The notes under the pieces were generated by a model. The model was not told where the DNA came from. It did not search any database and saw nothing but the letters and a program-made list of their open reading frames with translations. Positions 51,541 to 61,173 of a stretch of DNA of 64,000 nt are shown here, in pieces. Positions within the stretch are counted from its first letter, which is position 1, and each line of letters begins with the position of its first letter. The stretch covers positions 1 through 64,000 of the forward strand of contig JAQBYD010000009.1 of the NCBI GenBank assembly GCA_027623315.1. The letters run 5' to 3'. Made by a program: the position numbers and the translations under genes. This DNA comes from Verrucomicrobiota bacterium (lineage in GTDB: Bacteria; Verrucomicrobiota; Kiritimatiellia; CAJWTS01).

Positions 51541-51654
51541 AGTTTCTTTAAGACATAGCTTCGCCGTTTCGGTTAAAGGTTTTTAATGATAGCTTCATGT
51601 CTACTTAACGGTTGGGCGGCATGGTGCGGATCGAGAGTTTTAAGGAGATGTGGT

Positions 51655-52332
51655 ATGCGCGTCCTTGTTGTTGAAGATCATAGGCGAGTTGCAAATTTCA
51701 TCGTGAAGGGGCTTCGCGAGGAGTCCTATGCGGTCGACCTTGCCGATAACGGCCAGGACGGCTTCACGATGGCGAAGACGACCGAATACGATTGTGTCAT
51801 CCTGGACCTGATGTTGCCCGGCATGTCGGGCCTTGAGGTGCTCCGGCAACTTCGCGAGAAGGGCGTGCAGACTCCCGTCATCGTCTTGACCGCCAGGGAC
51901 GCGGTTGCGGACAAGATTGCGGGTCTCGATTCGGGTGCGGATGACTACCTGACGAAACCGTTCGCATTTGACGAACTGCTCGCGCGTATGCGTGCGTTGA
52001 TGCGTCGCCGAATGGCGGTCTTGGATGTCAAGTTGCAGATCGAGGATCTCTCGGTCGACATCGTGACGCGCGAGGTGCGTCGTGGGGACACTCTGATTGA
52101 TCTGACTCCCAAGGAGTTCGCTCTGCTGGAGTACCTGCTCCGAAACAAGGATCGAATTATGACCCGCACATCGATCATCGAGCATGTCTGGGACATGCAT
52201 TACGACTCCGAAACGAACGTGGTCGACGTGCTGATTCGGTACCTGAGGCGCAAGATTGACGATGACTTCTCCCCGAAGCTGATCCACACCGTTCGAGGAG
52301 TGGGGTACGTCCTGAAAGTGGCTGCGGGATGA
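51655..52332 (+). CDS. OmpR-family response regulator
   Basis: MRVLVVEDHRRVANFIVKGLREESYAVDLADNG; YLTKPFAFDELLARMRALMRR; C-terminal winged helix. Confidence 0.9.
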   Translation: MRVLVVEDHRRVANFIVKGLREESYAVDLADNGQDGFTMAKTTEYDCVILDLMLPGMSGLEVLRQLREKGVQTPVIVLTARDAVADKIAGLDSGADDYLTKPFAFDELLARMRALMRRRMAVLDVKLQIEDLSVDIVTREVRRGDTLIDLTPKEFALLEYLLRNKDRIMTRTSIIEHVWDMHYDSETNVVDVLIRYLRRKIDDDFSPKLIHTVRGVGYVLKVAAG

Positions 52333-53822
52333 AGTCCTTCTCCACGCGCGTGTCGCTGATCTTCTGCTCGTCGTTCGTGGCGCTCTCGTTTGCGCAGTTG
52401 GCCGCCGTGCTGGCGTTTTTCTATGTCGCTCTACTTCAGTCCGAAAAACGCGAACTCGACGAGTTGGCACATCGTATCGAAGCGGAGCTCCAGGGCCCCG
52501 GGGGGCATCACGGTCCGGGAGACAACATCGACGGCGTCGTATCCGCCATTAACGAGAAGATTGCATTTCTCTTCGATGAAGACGACCTGAACCTGGGATA
52601 CGCAATCTTCGGCAAAGACGGGAACAAGCGCTATGACTACTTCTCCCCGCACGCGCAGAATCCGTTCACGTCGGTCCGGCCCGGTTCCGGGCAGCTCTAT
52701 TTCCGCCGCTGGAGCGGCCACAACGCCTGTACGTTCTACCGGCGGCTGAGCGGACGCCGCTACGACCTGTTGGTTTCGTCCGCTCACCATTTCGAGTTGA
52801 TCGACACGATGTTGGCGGGACTTGCCGTGGTTCTGCCGGTCGGGATTCTGATCGCGATATTCCTGGGGCGGGCGCTGAGTCGGCGGGTTGTCGACCCTAT
52901 GAACAAGATTGCCGCCACGGCACGACGGGTCGAGCATGGCGATCTCGGTGCGCGAATCGAGAATCTTCCGACCGGTGACGAGGTGGAGTATGTCGTGAAC
53001 GTCCTCAACGCGACGCTGGAGAAGCTGCAAACTTCTTTTGAGCGCATCCAGCAGTTCAGTGCGGACGTCGCGCACGAGTTCAAGACGCCTCTCACGGCCA
53101 TGCGCGGTGATATGGAGGTCAGCCTTCGAAAGCCCCGGTCGGCCGAGGAATACCAGGCAACGCTGGCGCGTTGCATTGAGGAAATTGCGGACCTCAATCG
53201 GTTCATCGAGTCACTCCTGGTTCTGGCCACGCCGGATGAGGGGCGTGCCCGGCAGAGGTTCCGAACCGTGGATCTCGGGGAACTCCTCGGCGAAGTTCAA
53301 GAGCACCTTGAGGCCTTCGCCGAGACACAGAACGTTCGGTTAGAGACGACCGGCGATGGGGCCGCCACGGTGTTGGGAGACCGGGCACTCCTGCATCAAC
53401 TCCTCTATAACCTTGTGCACAATGCCATCAAGTTTTCCAGCCCGGGAGATATCGTGAAGGTGTCTTCCACGTGCCGGCAGGGCGACGTTCAGATCGAGGT
53501 CGTCGATTCGGGCTGCGGAATTCCAGAAGAGCATGTCGACAAGATATTCGACCGGCTTTACCAGGCGGATTCGAGCCGCAACGTCGGCCACGGGCTCGGC
53601 CTGGCGATAGTCAAGTGGATCGCCGAACTGCACCGCGGAGCGATCTCCGTTCAGAGCCTGCCCGGCGAGGGCAGTTCTTTCACGGTGCGGCTGCCGACGC
53701 AGTCTTCGGGCAAGCTGCTCGCCGTGGGTGCTTCCGGTTTCCCTGGGCGCGTGTCGTTCATGTCGCCTTGGTCTCCGCCTTCCTTTGGCCGTAGATGCGT
53801 GGCTGGGTCAGGTTGTCGATGA
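52329..53822 (+). CDS. Sensor histidine kinase (HAMP, HisKA, HATPase)
   Basis: FSADVAHEFKTPLTAMRGDMEVSL (H-box); LLYNLVHNAIKFSSPGD (N-box); VDSGCGIPEEHVDKIFDRLYQ. About the last 35 aa after LPTQSSG are antisense to rnf sequence. Confidence 0.88.
   Translation: MKSFSTRVSLIFCSSFVALSFAQLAAVLAFFYVALLQSEKRELDELAHRIEAELQGPGGHHGPGDNIDGVVSAINEKIAFLFDEDDLNLGYAIFGKDGNKRYDYFSPHAQNPFTSVRPGSGQLYFRRWSGHNACTFYRRLSGRRYDLLVSSAHHFELIDTMLAGLAVVLPVGILIAIFLGRALSRRVVDPMNKIAATARRVEHGDLGARIENLPTGDEVEYVVNVLNATLEKLQTSFERIQQFSADVAHEFKTPLTAMRGDMEVSLRKPRSAEEYQATLARCIEEIADLNRFIESLLVLATPDEGRARQRFRTVDLGELLGEVQEHLEAFAETQNVRLETTGDGAATVLGDRALLHQLLYNLVHNAIKFSSPGDIVKVSSTCRQGDVQIEVVDSGCGIPEEHVDKIFDRLYQADSSRNVGHGLGLAIVKWIAELHRGAISVQSLPGEGSSFTVRLPTQSSGKLLAVGASGFPGRVSFMSPWSPPSFGRRCVAGSGCR
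53711..53761 (-). pseudogene. Candidate 5' remnant of rnfG
   Basis: ATGA overlap of the rnfD stop with an ATG; reads MNDTRPGKPEAPTASSL, after which the sequence is the reverse complement of the kinase 3' end. Confidence 0.4.
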
Positions 53823-54810
53823 TCGGAGAGCAGGCGTTGCCGAGCAGGATGGCGTACATGACGCCCTCGGGGAGTCCGCCCTTGAGCCTTATGATAACCG
53901 TTACGGCGCCCATCAGGCCGCCATAGATCCAGACGCCGAGGGGCGTGACCGGCGATGCGACCATATCCGATGCCATGAAAATCGCGCCAAGCATCAGGCT
54001 TCCAGAGAACAGGATAAATACAGGCGAAGGATACGCTGATCGGTCCGACAGGTAGAAGATGCCTCCCACGATGAAGGCGCTCAGTAGCATCGCCGCCGGA
54101 ATTCGCCAGTTCATCATCCTTCGCGCCACCAGGTAGAGCCCGCAGACCAGGATCAGGAGCGCTGAAGTCTCTCCCACGGAACCGGCCGTGGTGCCGAAGA
54201 AGAGCGGGGCTGTCGCCGTGGTGATGTGGTCGAACTTCTGAAGGGAGAGAGGCGTGGCGCCCGTCCATCCATCGATCTGCAGCGAGGCCGTCCAGCCGGC
54301 AATCGACGCCGGTGCGGCGAACGGGAAGGTGAGTGACGACGGGATCATGCTCGAAAAGCGGCCCGGAGCCATGGACGGAGACCAGGTCGTTATCGCCACC
54401 GGAAAAGACGCCTGCAGAAATGCCCGCCCGACGAGCGCCGGATTGAAAACGTTATAGCCGATGCCTCCGAATACGGCCTTGCCCAGCGCGATGGCGATGA
54501 TTCCGCCGACAAACGCCATCCACAGCGGGAAGCCGGGCGGCAGCGTCAGACCGAGCAAGATGCCCGTAATCGTGGCGCTCCAATCGTTAACGGTCGTCTC
54601 GCCACCGGCCATGCGGCAGACGGCATGCTCGGTCAGCACGCAACTTGCCGTGCATGTCACCAGCAGCGCAATCGCACTGAGCCCAAATTGAAAGATGCCG
54701 AACGCGCAAATCGGGAACATCGCGTAGACGACGTTACGCATAATCGTCTCCACGCTCGACGCGTTGTGGATATGCGGCGAACTGCTTAGTTCCAGGATGT
54801 CGGCACTCAC
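53758..54810 (-). CDS. rnfD: Rnf complex subunit RnfD
   Basis: SSPHIHNASSVETIMRNVVYAMFPICAFGIFQFG; DGWTGATPLS (FMN-Thr context); GGLPEGVMYAILLGNACSPIIDNLTQPR. Confidence 0.9.
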   Translation of the reverse strand: MSADILELSSSPHIHNASSVETIMRNVVYAMFPICAFGIFQFGLSAIALLVTCTASCVLTEHAVCRMAGGETTVNDWSATITGILLGLTLPPGFPLWMAFVGGIIAIALGKAVFGGIGYNVFNPALVGRAFLQASFPVAITTWSPSMAPGRFSSMIPSSLTFPFAAPASIAGWTASLQIDGWTGATPLSLQKFDHITTATAPLFFGTTAGSVGETSALLILVCGLYLVARRMMNWRIPAAMLLSAFIVGGIFYLSDRSAYPSPVFILFSGSLMLGAIFMASDMVASPVTPLGVWIYGGLMGAVTVIIRLKGGLPEGVMYAILLGNACSPIIDNLTQPRIYGQRKAETKAT

Positions 54811-56153
54811 GAGGCGGCCATCCTTTCGCGGTTTCGCGCCTTGGCCATGCGGAACTGCTGAACCAGCGGAATATCGGAGGGGCAAACGAAACTGCAGCAT
54901 CCGCATTCGAAGCAGTCCTTGAGGTGGAACTTCTGATCCATGACCTCGTACGCGCCGGCCCGCGCCAGGATGCCGAGTCGGGAGGGGTTCAGATGCATCG
55001 GGCAGGCGTCCACGCACTCACCACACTTGATGCACGGAAAGGTCTTGCGGCCCCGTGTCGCCGCCTCCGCGTCCGTCAGCACCAGGACTCCGGTGATGCC
55101 TTTCGTGACGGGCAGGTCGAGGCAGGCAACGGCGGGTCCCATCATCGGCCCTCCTAGAATCACCTGTCGAGCGTCGCCTTCGAAACCAGCTTGCTCAAGC
55201 AGGAAGCGCAGCGGCGTGCCGAGAGCGGTGAGGTAGTTGCCCGGACGGGTTACGCCTGCTCCCGTAACCGTCACGACCCGCTCAATGAGTCCGCGGCGCT
55301 GGGGTAGAAGCTCACCGATCTGGGCCAGCGTAGCCACGTTGAAAACTCCCAGGCCAACGTCCGCCGGGAGTCCTCCAGAGGGGATCTCGCGGTTGAGCAG
55401 CGCCTTGGCGAGCATCTTCTCGGCCCCTTGTGGATACTTGGTTGGAAGCGCATGAATCGAGATGTTGTTGCTTCGTCCCTGGAGGGCGCTTTCGAAGGCC
55501 GCCACGGCATCCGGCTTGTTATCCTCGACGCCGATCATGATTCGTTCGGCCTTCATGGCCTTACACACGATCATGGCTCCAATCACGATTTCGTTGATCT
55601 GCTCGAGCATGACACGATGATCCGTCGTCAGGTAGGGTTCACACTCACAACCGTTTACAATGATCGTGTCCACGGTTTTTCCCTCGGGCACGGCCAACTT
55701 CACGTGCGTCGGAAATGCGGCGCCGCCGAGTCCAACGACCCCCGTTGCCTGCACGCGGAGCGTCAGTTCCTCGGGGGACATCGACTCGAGGTCCTGCGGT
55801 GCACCATAAAGAATCTCCTGTGCGGCACCCGGGTATAGTTTGATGTAGATGCCGAGGGTCACGCCGCCCTTTGGGGTCGGCACGGGCGCGATTCGCTCAA
55901 CCATGCCCGTGGCCGGCGAGTGCATTGGCACCGATACAAATCCGTCCGGTTGGGCGATCGGCTCACCGCGCACGACCTCCTGGCCCTCGCGCACCGTCGG
56001 CGTCGCCGGCGCGCCGGTATGTTGCGAGAGCGGAATGATCATTCTCGGCGCGAACGGCAGGCGACGGATGGCACAACCCGCCGTTCGGTCCTTGCGTTGC
56101 GGCGGATGGATCCCGTGCGAGAAAGAGTGCTTATGGAACCGTTGTGGCAGCAT
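54807..56153 (-). CDS. rnfC: Rnf complex subunit RnfC
   Basis: GIHPPQRKDRTAGCAIRRLP; GLGGAAFPTHVKL; CIKCGECVDACPMHLNPSRL; CFECGCCSFVCPSDIPLVQ. Confidence 0.9.
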   Translation of the reverse strand: MLPQRFHKHSFSHGIHPPQRKDRTAGCAIRRLPFAPRMIIPLSQHTGAPATPTVREGQEVVRGEPIAQPDGFVSVPMHSPATGMVERIAPVPTPKGGVTLGIYIKLYPGAAQEILYGAPQDLESMSPEELTLRVQATGVVGLGGAAFPTHVKLAVPEGKTVDTIIVNGCECEPYLTTDHRVMLEQINEIVIGAMIVCKAMKAERIMIGVEDNKPDAVAAFESALQGRSNNISIHALPTKYPQGAEKMLAKALLNREIPSGGLPADVGLGVFNVATLAQIGELLPQRRGLIERVVTVTGAGVTRPGNYLTALGTPLRFLLEQAGFEGDARQVILGGPMMGPAVACLDLPVTKGITGVLVLTDAEAATRGRKTFPCIKCGECVDACPMHLNPSRLGILARAGAYEVMDQKFHLKDCFECGCCSFVCPSDIPLVQQFRMAKARNRERMAAS

Positions 56154-56157
56154 CGTA

Positions 56158-59100
56158 TCAGCTGAACTTCTTGGCACGCTTGATCAACTTATCGACTCCC
56201 TTTTCGCTGGGATCCGCAGGGTAGCCAGGGTGAATGATTCCGCCCGTGCATTTCTCCGCGGCGCGGACGAGGTCCTTGTACGGGCCGCCCTTCGCGTCTT
56301 TGATATAGGCCAGCTTCTTCTCGTTGTAGGCGAATATCTTCGGGTTGATGTTGATGCATTCGTCGCAGGACGTGCACTCGCTGGTGTCGATCCACGGAGC
56401 CACGTATTCACCATCGCCGTTGGCGGGGGCCGGTGCCGCGCCGGCACCGCCTCCGGGAGCGGGGGTGGGAGATGGAGCCACGGCGGGGGCGGCGGCCAGC
56501 GAAGCCGCGAGGTCGGCCCCGCCGGCGCCGAGGCTGAGTTGAACCAGCCCGGCCGCGATCTTCTTTGCCATTTCGGTCCGCACCTGCGCGGCAATCGCGT
56601 CCGGGTCCACGACGTTGCCGACACCGGCAATGCCCTTGAGCATCGCCCAGAAGTCTCGCCGGTCTTCGCATGCCACGACGACGGGAGCGGCCGGGATCAC
56701 CCGTATCAGCTGCTGTTTCTTGTCCAGCGCCCAAATGTACGGGAAGAGGTCCTCCCTCTCTTGCGGGTCCATCTCGAGGTATTCCGCCAGGGGCACCATG
56801 TTCTCGTTCCACGTGTCGCGCGGGGCCACGCGGAACTGCTTCCGGAAGCGGCCTTCGGTGACGGCGAAGTCGGCAAACGTCATCGGCAGATCCATCGTGC
56901 CGGCGTTACCGTCTTCCTCTTTGTATTGGAGTGCGTAGCTTGGCCACGGATCGTCGAGCGCGGGGTTTCCTTCGAGATCGAAGCACTCCGCAGCGGTGAC
57001 CCCATGGTCCGGGTTATATCGGAAGAGCGGGAACGCCCGCGACTCTACGGCCAGTTTGCTCTGCTTGACCGCGGCGTCATCCGCGATGCCGTGTTCCGGC
57101 ATGCAGGGGCTGTAGATATTGAAGAGCGCCGGGCGCCGGGCGTTGATGCCCTCGATGTAGCCCTCGATCAGGTGCGTCACATTCGAGATCGACCCTTGCA
57201 TCACGAACGTCGTGCGGTGCCCCATCGCGATGAGCCCGATCTCCTTGCGGATCTCTTCCTTGCCCTTGAACGCCTTGCCGTATTGGGCCATGTCGGAGAC
57301 CTGACCGGTGAAACCCGAGGTGCAGGCCTGGCCGCCCGTATTCGAATACACCTGCGTGTCGAGGATCAACGCCTTGATGGGCTTGCCGGACATCATCATG
57401 CGCGACAGATTCTGGAACCCGATGTCGAACATGGCACCGTCACCACCGACGGATACGACGGGCGGGCAGAGGTGGAACTCATCATCGCTGAAAGAACGCC
57501 AGTTGAAGTACGTGAAGAACTCTTCGTGTTCACCTTCGCCGACCGTGCCGTCCAGTTCAATCTCGGCCATGCGGATGGCTTTAAAGCCGTCGGCCATCTT
57601 GGACATGTGCCCCTCGAAGATCCCCATCGCCATGGAGGGCGAGTCCTGGAAAAGATGGTTCGCCCACGGGAAGGGGTAGGGATTGAACGGGTACGTGGAA
57701 CCCCAGACCGACGTGCATCCAGTGGCGTTGATGATGCCCATGCTGGCTCGACCGTTCCCGGTCGTGCCCTGCGTGTATTGCCATCGCAGGTGACGCAGCT
57801 TGGCGAGCAACTGGTTCACGTGGTGCAGCCAGTCCGGGTCGACCGGCGAGGTGGCATCATCGCTCGCCAACGAGGCGGACAGGTCGGACAGCGTGAGATC
57901 CCGGTCCTTCGCGCTCGTGATCACGCTCTCTATCGCCTGGGGATCGCTGAGATCCATGCTTTCGGCGAGGCGGAGCCGGATATGTTTCTCCAGCCGTGCG
58001 ACCAGGTCGTCGAGCCGCTCAACCTGCGCCTTGACGCGCGGCTGCATCAACGCTTCAACCGTCGCGACGAAAAGCCGCATGGCGGTCTTTTCGCCACATC
58101 CCATGCATGCGCCGTCACCGCAGGACATCGAGAGGTGGTTGTTCTTGTCGAGCAGCAGGGTCTCCAATGCCCCGATGCGCTCATCGAGATCGTCGATCCG
58201 AATGTACTCGCTGGATGTGGTCGGCAGACTCATCCAGAAGTCCCAGTCCCTACGGAGGTGCTCGACGCTCTCCTGCGTCTGGGGAACCGGCCTGAGCGCA
58301 TCGTCGTTGCAGACTTCGACGCACTCCATGCAGCCCTTGCAGGTATAGGGGTTCACCGTGATCGAGAGCAGGCCCCCGCTTCCAGCAGCGTCCTTCTCTT
58401 TATTGGCGTAGTACGGCTTGGTGACTGAGAACTTGAAGCCGTTGATGCTCTCGCGGAACCATTCGAGTTCCTGTCTCAGCTCCGTCTTCTCATCCGCCTC
58501 CGCCGCACACTGCGTCAACGTATTGGCGACCGCCGTCGAGAGGAGTGCATCGATATCCGCGGCCCCCGGGCTCTCCGCCTCGCCGATCAGCGCCCGCAGG
58601 TTCTTCTCGACACTGCGCGTCGCCTTGCGCAGGTGCTTGACCGCGTGTCCGGACTTCTCGACTCTTGCGACGGCGGTGTCGAAGACCTCGCTCATGCTGT
58701 TGACCAGTCCGGGGATGGCACTGTCCGGGCAGGCCGCGTAGCATGCGCCGCAGGCGGTGCAGTTTTGCGGAATCCATTGCGGGTGATCAAAGCGGATCTG
58801 GGTCATATCCCGGTAAACACCCGTCGCGGCCGGAATGATACTCACGCCGATGAACGGGTCGGCCAGGTTGTCTCCACCCTTTCCGGAGATGTAGAAGTTC
58901 CCGGTCTGTTCCCAGAAGCGATGAATATCGGATGACGCATCCTCGCTGACCGGACGATCTCTGAGCATGATGGGTATGTCGGGCTCCTTGCGAAGCACCT
59001 CGGTCGTTTCCAGGAGCGAGGTGTCTGTGATCTCTGTGATCTCGTCGAAGCCGCGTCGTACCACGCGCAGGTTGTCTTCGACCACGCGTGCGCCCTTTCC

Positions 59101-61119
59101 CCCGAACTTGGCCTGAAGCTGATCGCGGATGGCCTTGAAGAGCGTTTCTTCGGTGAGCTTCGCGGTCTTCATCACGGGCGATGCCGCGAAGAACGCGCCC
59201 TGGAAGGCGATGCCCTGCATGCGGAATTGCAGTTCGGGATCGGTTGCTTCTTCGCGGGCGATCTTGAAGGCGTCGATGTAGTAGATGCGAACCGCGTTCT
59301 CGGCAATAATCTTGCGATACTTCAGAGGTATCGACGCCCACACCTCGGCGGGCGACTCGCGATCGCTTTGAATGATGAAAACGCCGCCCTTCTTCAGTCC
59401 GGCCACGGCGTTGGAGTGTTCGAAGACGTTCGGATCCGGAGATAGAACGACGTCGACAAAGAAGTACTCGCAGTTTATCCGGATTGGATCCGGCGCCGCG
59501 GAGAGGTAATAGGTCGTCGGCTGGCCCTTTTTCTCGGATCCGTATTTCGGATTCGCCTTGATGTGGAACCCGAGCAGATCGAAGAGCGTCATCGCGAGAT
59601 TCTTGCCGGTCGTAATGGCCCCCCATCCGCCAACCGAGTGCAGTCGCACGGTCACGCTATCGGATGGCATCAGGTTGGGGTTCTCACTCCCGTGTACGGC
59701 GAGGTCCTTGATGCCGGGGTAGCCGTCCAGGATCTTGCGCTGGTGAATCTCCTGCTTGGGCGTAAACGCTTCGTCCCGAACGAAGTCGATCGAAAGATAG
59801 AAGAAGCGGCGCTTCGGTCCGTCATCGACCATGTTCTCGACGGTGCCAACAATGCCTTCCGGTTGCAGATCACGGCTACCCATGCCGAAACAGCCCGAGT
59901 AGAGTGGGGGAGCGTCCGCGGCGCTCTTGTAGGTCGCGTGGTCGGGGTGGCGCGTGGGCTCAGCGCGGCCGGTCTGTCCGTTTTCGAGACACTTGCTGAT
60001 CGTGGCGCGGATCTCACGGATCAGGGGCAGATCTTCGGCCAACGGTTGGTCGGTGCGTTCGAGGACCGTGACGCCCTTGCGTCCGGCAAGGATCTCTCCG
60101 AGAAGATCGCCCGGGAACGGGCGGAACATGACGATGTCGACCACGCCAATCCGGATACCCCGCGTCTCGCGCAGATAGTCCGCGACCGCCTCGGCGGATG
60201 GGATCACGCTGCCCTGTCCGACGATCAGGTAGTCGGCATCATCGCATCGATACGTCTGAACCCGCTTGTAGTCTCGCCCGGTCAACGCGCCGAAAGCCTC
60301 CATGCACTGGTCGGTGATCTCGCGGATGTGATCGAAGAAATAGGGACGCTGCGCGGCCACGCTCTGCATGTAGGCGTCCTGGTTTTGAACCGAACCGGCC
60401 AGCATCGGATTGTCCACGTCCCACATCTGAGGAATGCGGCGGCGGGTCTCTCCGTAGATGATTCGCTGCGCCGGGGTCGGCGTGTCGATGATATCGTCCG
60501 GTCGCCCGAGGTACTGGGCGATCAACTCGCGTTCGGGGAGCTGCAGGGATTCGATCAGGTGCGTCGTCAGAAACCCGTCCTGCGCCACGATCCCGGGATT
60601 AAGGGCAAGTTCGGCGATTCTGTGCGCAATGATGTTCAGATCGCACACCGCCTGGGCGCTTTTGCCGAAGACCTGGAAGAAGCCGGTGTCGTCGACGGAG
60701 TGGTAGTCGTCGTGGCCGGCATGCACATTCAGCGACGACTTGGTGATGGCCCGGCACCCCACGTTGAGCACGTAGGTGAGGCGCTTGCCGACCGCGGCGT
60801 ACAGCGATTCGTGCATGTAGGCAATGCCCTGACCCGAGGAGAAGTTCGTGGCGCGCAGGCCGGTCATGGACAAGCCCGCGGTCACCGCGGCAGCGGCGTG
60901 TTCGCCTTCCGGTTCGATGAAGATCAGTGGCCGATCGGAGATGTTGATATGTCCCTTGGCCGTTTCCTCGGCCCAGTATTCCCCCATTTGGGTGGAGGGT
61001 GTAATCGGGTATGCTCCCGCGGCGTCGGTTGATTCGCGCTCGCACATGATGACGGCGGTGTTACCGTCCATGGCCTGTCGCACTCCGGGGTATTTCGGCT
61101 CCTCTACTTTCACTTTCAT
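56158..61119 (-). CDS. Pyruvate:ferredoxin (flavodoxin) oxidoreductase, extended, with C-terminal ferredoxin domain
   Basis: Domain I AGAYPITPSTQMGEYW; Fe-S CTACGACYAACP and CKGCMECVEVCN; TPP GGDGAMFDIGFQNLSRMMMSGKPIKALILDTQVYSNTGGQ; Ala/Pro linker then WIDTSECTSCDECININPKIFAYNEKKLAYIKDAKGGPYKDLVRAAEKCTGGIIHPGYP. Confidence 0.92.
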   Translation of the reverse strand: MKVKVEEPKYPGVRQAMDGNTAVIMCERESTDAAGAYPITPSTQMGEYWAEETAKGHINISDRPLIFIEPEGEHAAAAVTAGLSMTGLRATNFSSGQGIAYMHESLYAAVGKRLTYVLNVGCRAITKSSLNVHAGHDDYHSVDDTGFFQVFGKSAQAVCDLNIIAHRIAELALNPGIVAQDGFLTTHLIESLQLPERELIAQYLGRPDDIIDTPTPAQRIIYGETRRRIPQMWDVDNPMLAGSVQNQDAYMQSVAAQRPYFFDHIREITDQCMEAFGALTGRDYKRVQTYRCDDADYLIVGQGSVIPSAEAVADYLRETRGIRIGVVDIVMFRPFPGDLLGEILAGRKGVTVLERTDQPLAEDLPLIREIRATISKCLENGQTGRAEPTRHPDHATYKSAADAPPLYSGCFGMGSRDLQPEGIVGTVENMVDDGPKRRFFYLSIDFVRDEAFTPKQEIHQRKILDGYPGIKDLAVHGSENPNLMPSDSVTVRLHSVGGWGAITTGKNLAMTLFDLLGFHIKANPKYGSEKKGQPTTYYLSAAPDPIRINCEYFFVDVVLSPDPNVFEHSNAVAGLKKGGVFIIQSDRESPAEVWASIPLKYRKIIAENAVRIYYIDAFKIAREEATDPELQFRMQGIAFQGAFFAASPVMKTAKLTEETLFKAIRDQLQAKFGGKGARVVEDNLRVVRRGFDEITEITDTSLLETTEVLRKEPDIPIMLRDRPVSEDASSDIHRFWEQTGNFYISGKGGDNLADPFIGVSIIPAATGVYRDMTQIRFDHPQWIPQNCTACGACYAACPDSAIPGLVNSMSEVFDTAVARVEKSGHAVKHLRKATRSVEKNLRALIGEAESPGAADIDALLSTAVANTLTQCAAEADEKTELRQELEWFRESINGFKFSVTKPYYANKEKDAAGSGGLLSITVNPYTCKGCMECVEVCNDDALRPVPQTQESVEHLRRDWDFWMSLPTTSSEYIRIDDLDERIGALETLLLDKNNHLSMSCGDGACMGCGEKTAMRLFVATVEALMQPRVKAQVERLDDLVARLEKHIRLRLAESMDLSDPQAIESVITSAKDRDLTLSDLSASLASDDATSPVDPDWLHHVNQLLAKLRHLRWQYTQGTTGNGRASMGIINATGCTSVWGSTYPFNPYPFPWANHLFQDSPSMAMGIFEGHMSKMADGFKAIRMAEIELDGTVGEGEHEEFFTYFNWRSFSDDEFHLCPPVVSVGGDGAMFDIGFQNLSRMMMSGKPIKALILDTQVYSNTGGQACTSGFTGQVSDMAQYGKAFKGKEEIRKEIGLIAMGHRTTFVMQGSISNVTHLIEGYIEGINARRPALFNIYSPCMPEHGIADDAAVKQSKLAVESRAFPLFRYNPDHGVTAAECFDLEGNPALDDPWPSYALQYKEEDGNAGTMDLPMTFADFAVTEGRFRKQFRVAPRDTWNENMVPLAEYLEMDPQEREDLFPYIWALDKKQQLIRVIPAAPVVVACEDRRDFWAMLKGIAGVGNVVDPDAIAAQVRTEMAKKIAAGLVQLSLGAGGADLAASLAAAPAVAPSPTPAPGGGAGAAPAPANGDGEYVAPWIDTSECTSCDECININPKIFAYNEKKLAYIKDAKGGPYKDLVRAAEKCTGGIIHPGYPADPSEKGVDKLIKRAKKFS

Positions 61120-61173
61120 TTCATCGCCTCATTGGGTTTCGTTGTTGAGTATTGGATCCTGGTGTGACGATCC

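Noticed and set aside
55849-58428. 859-aa plus-strand ORF antisense to rnfC/PFOR
   Set aside because: His/Arg/Val/Asp-rich shadow translation of well-supported minus-strand genes; no recognisable family motifs.
59563-61032. 489-aa plus-strand ORF antisense to the PFOR
   Set aside because: Codon-shadow ORF in GC-rich DNA; the opposite strand encodes conserved PFOR motifs.
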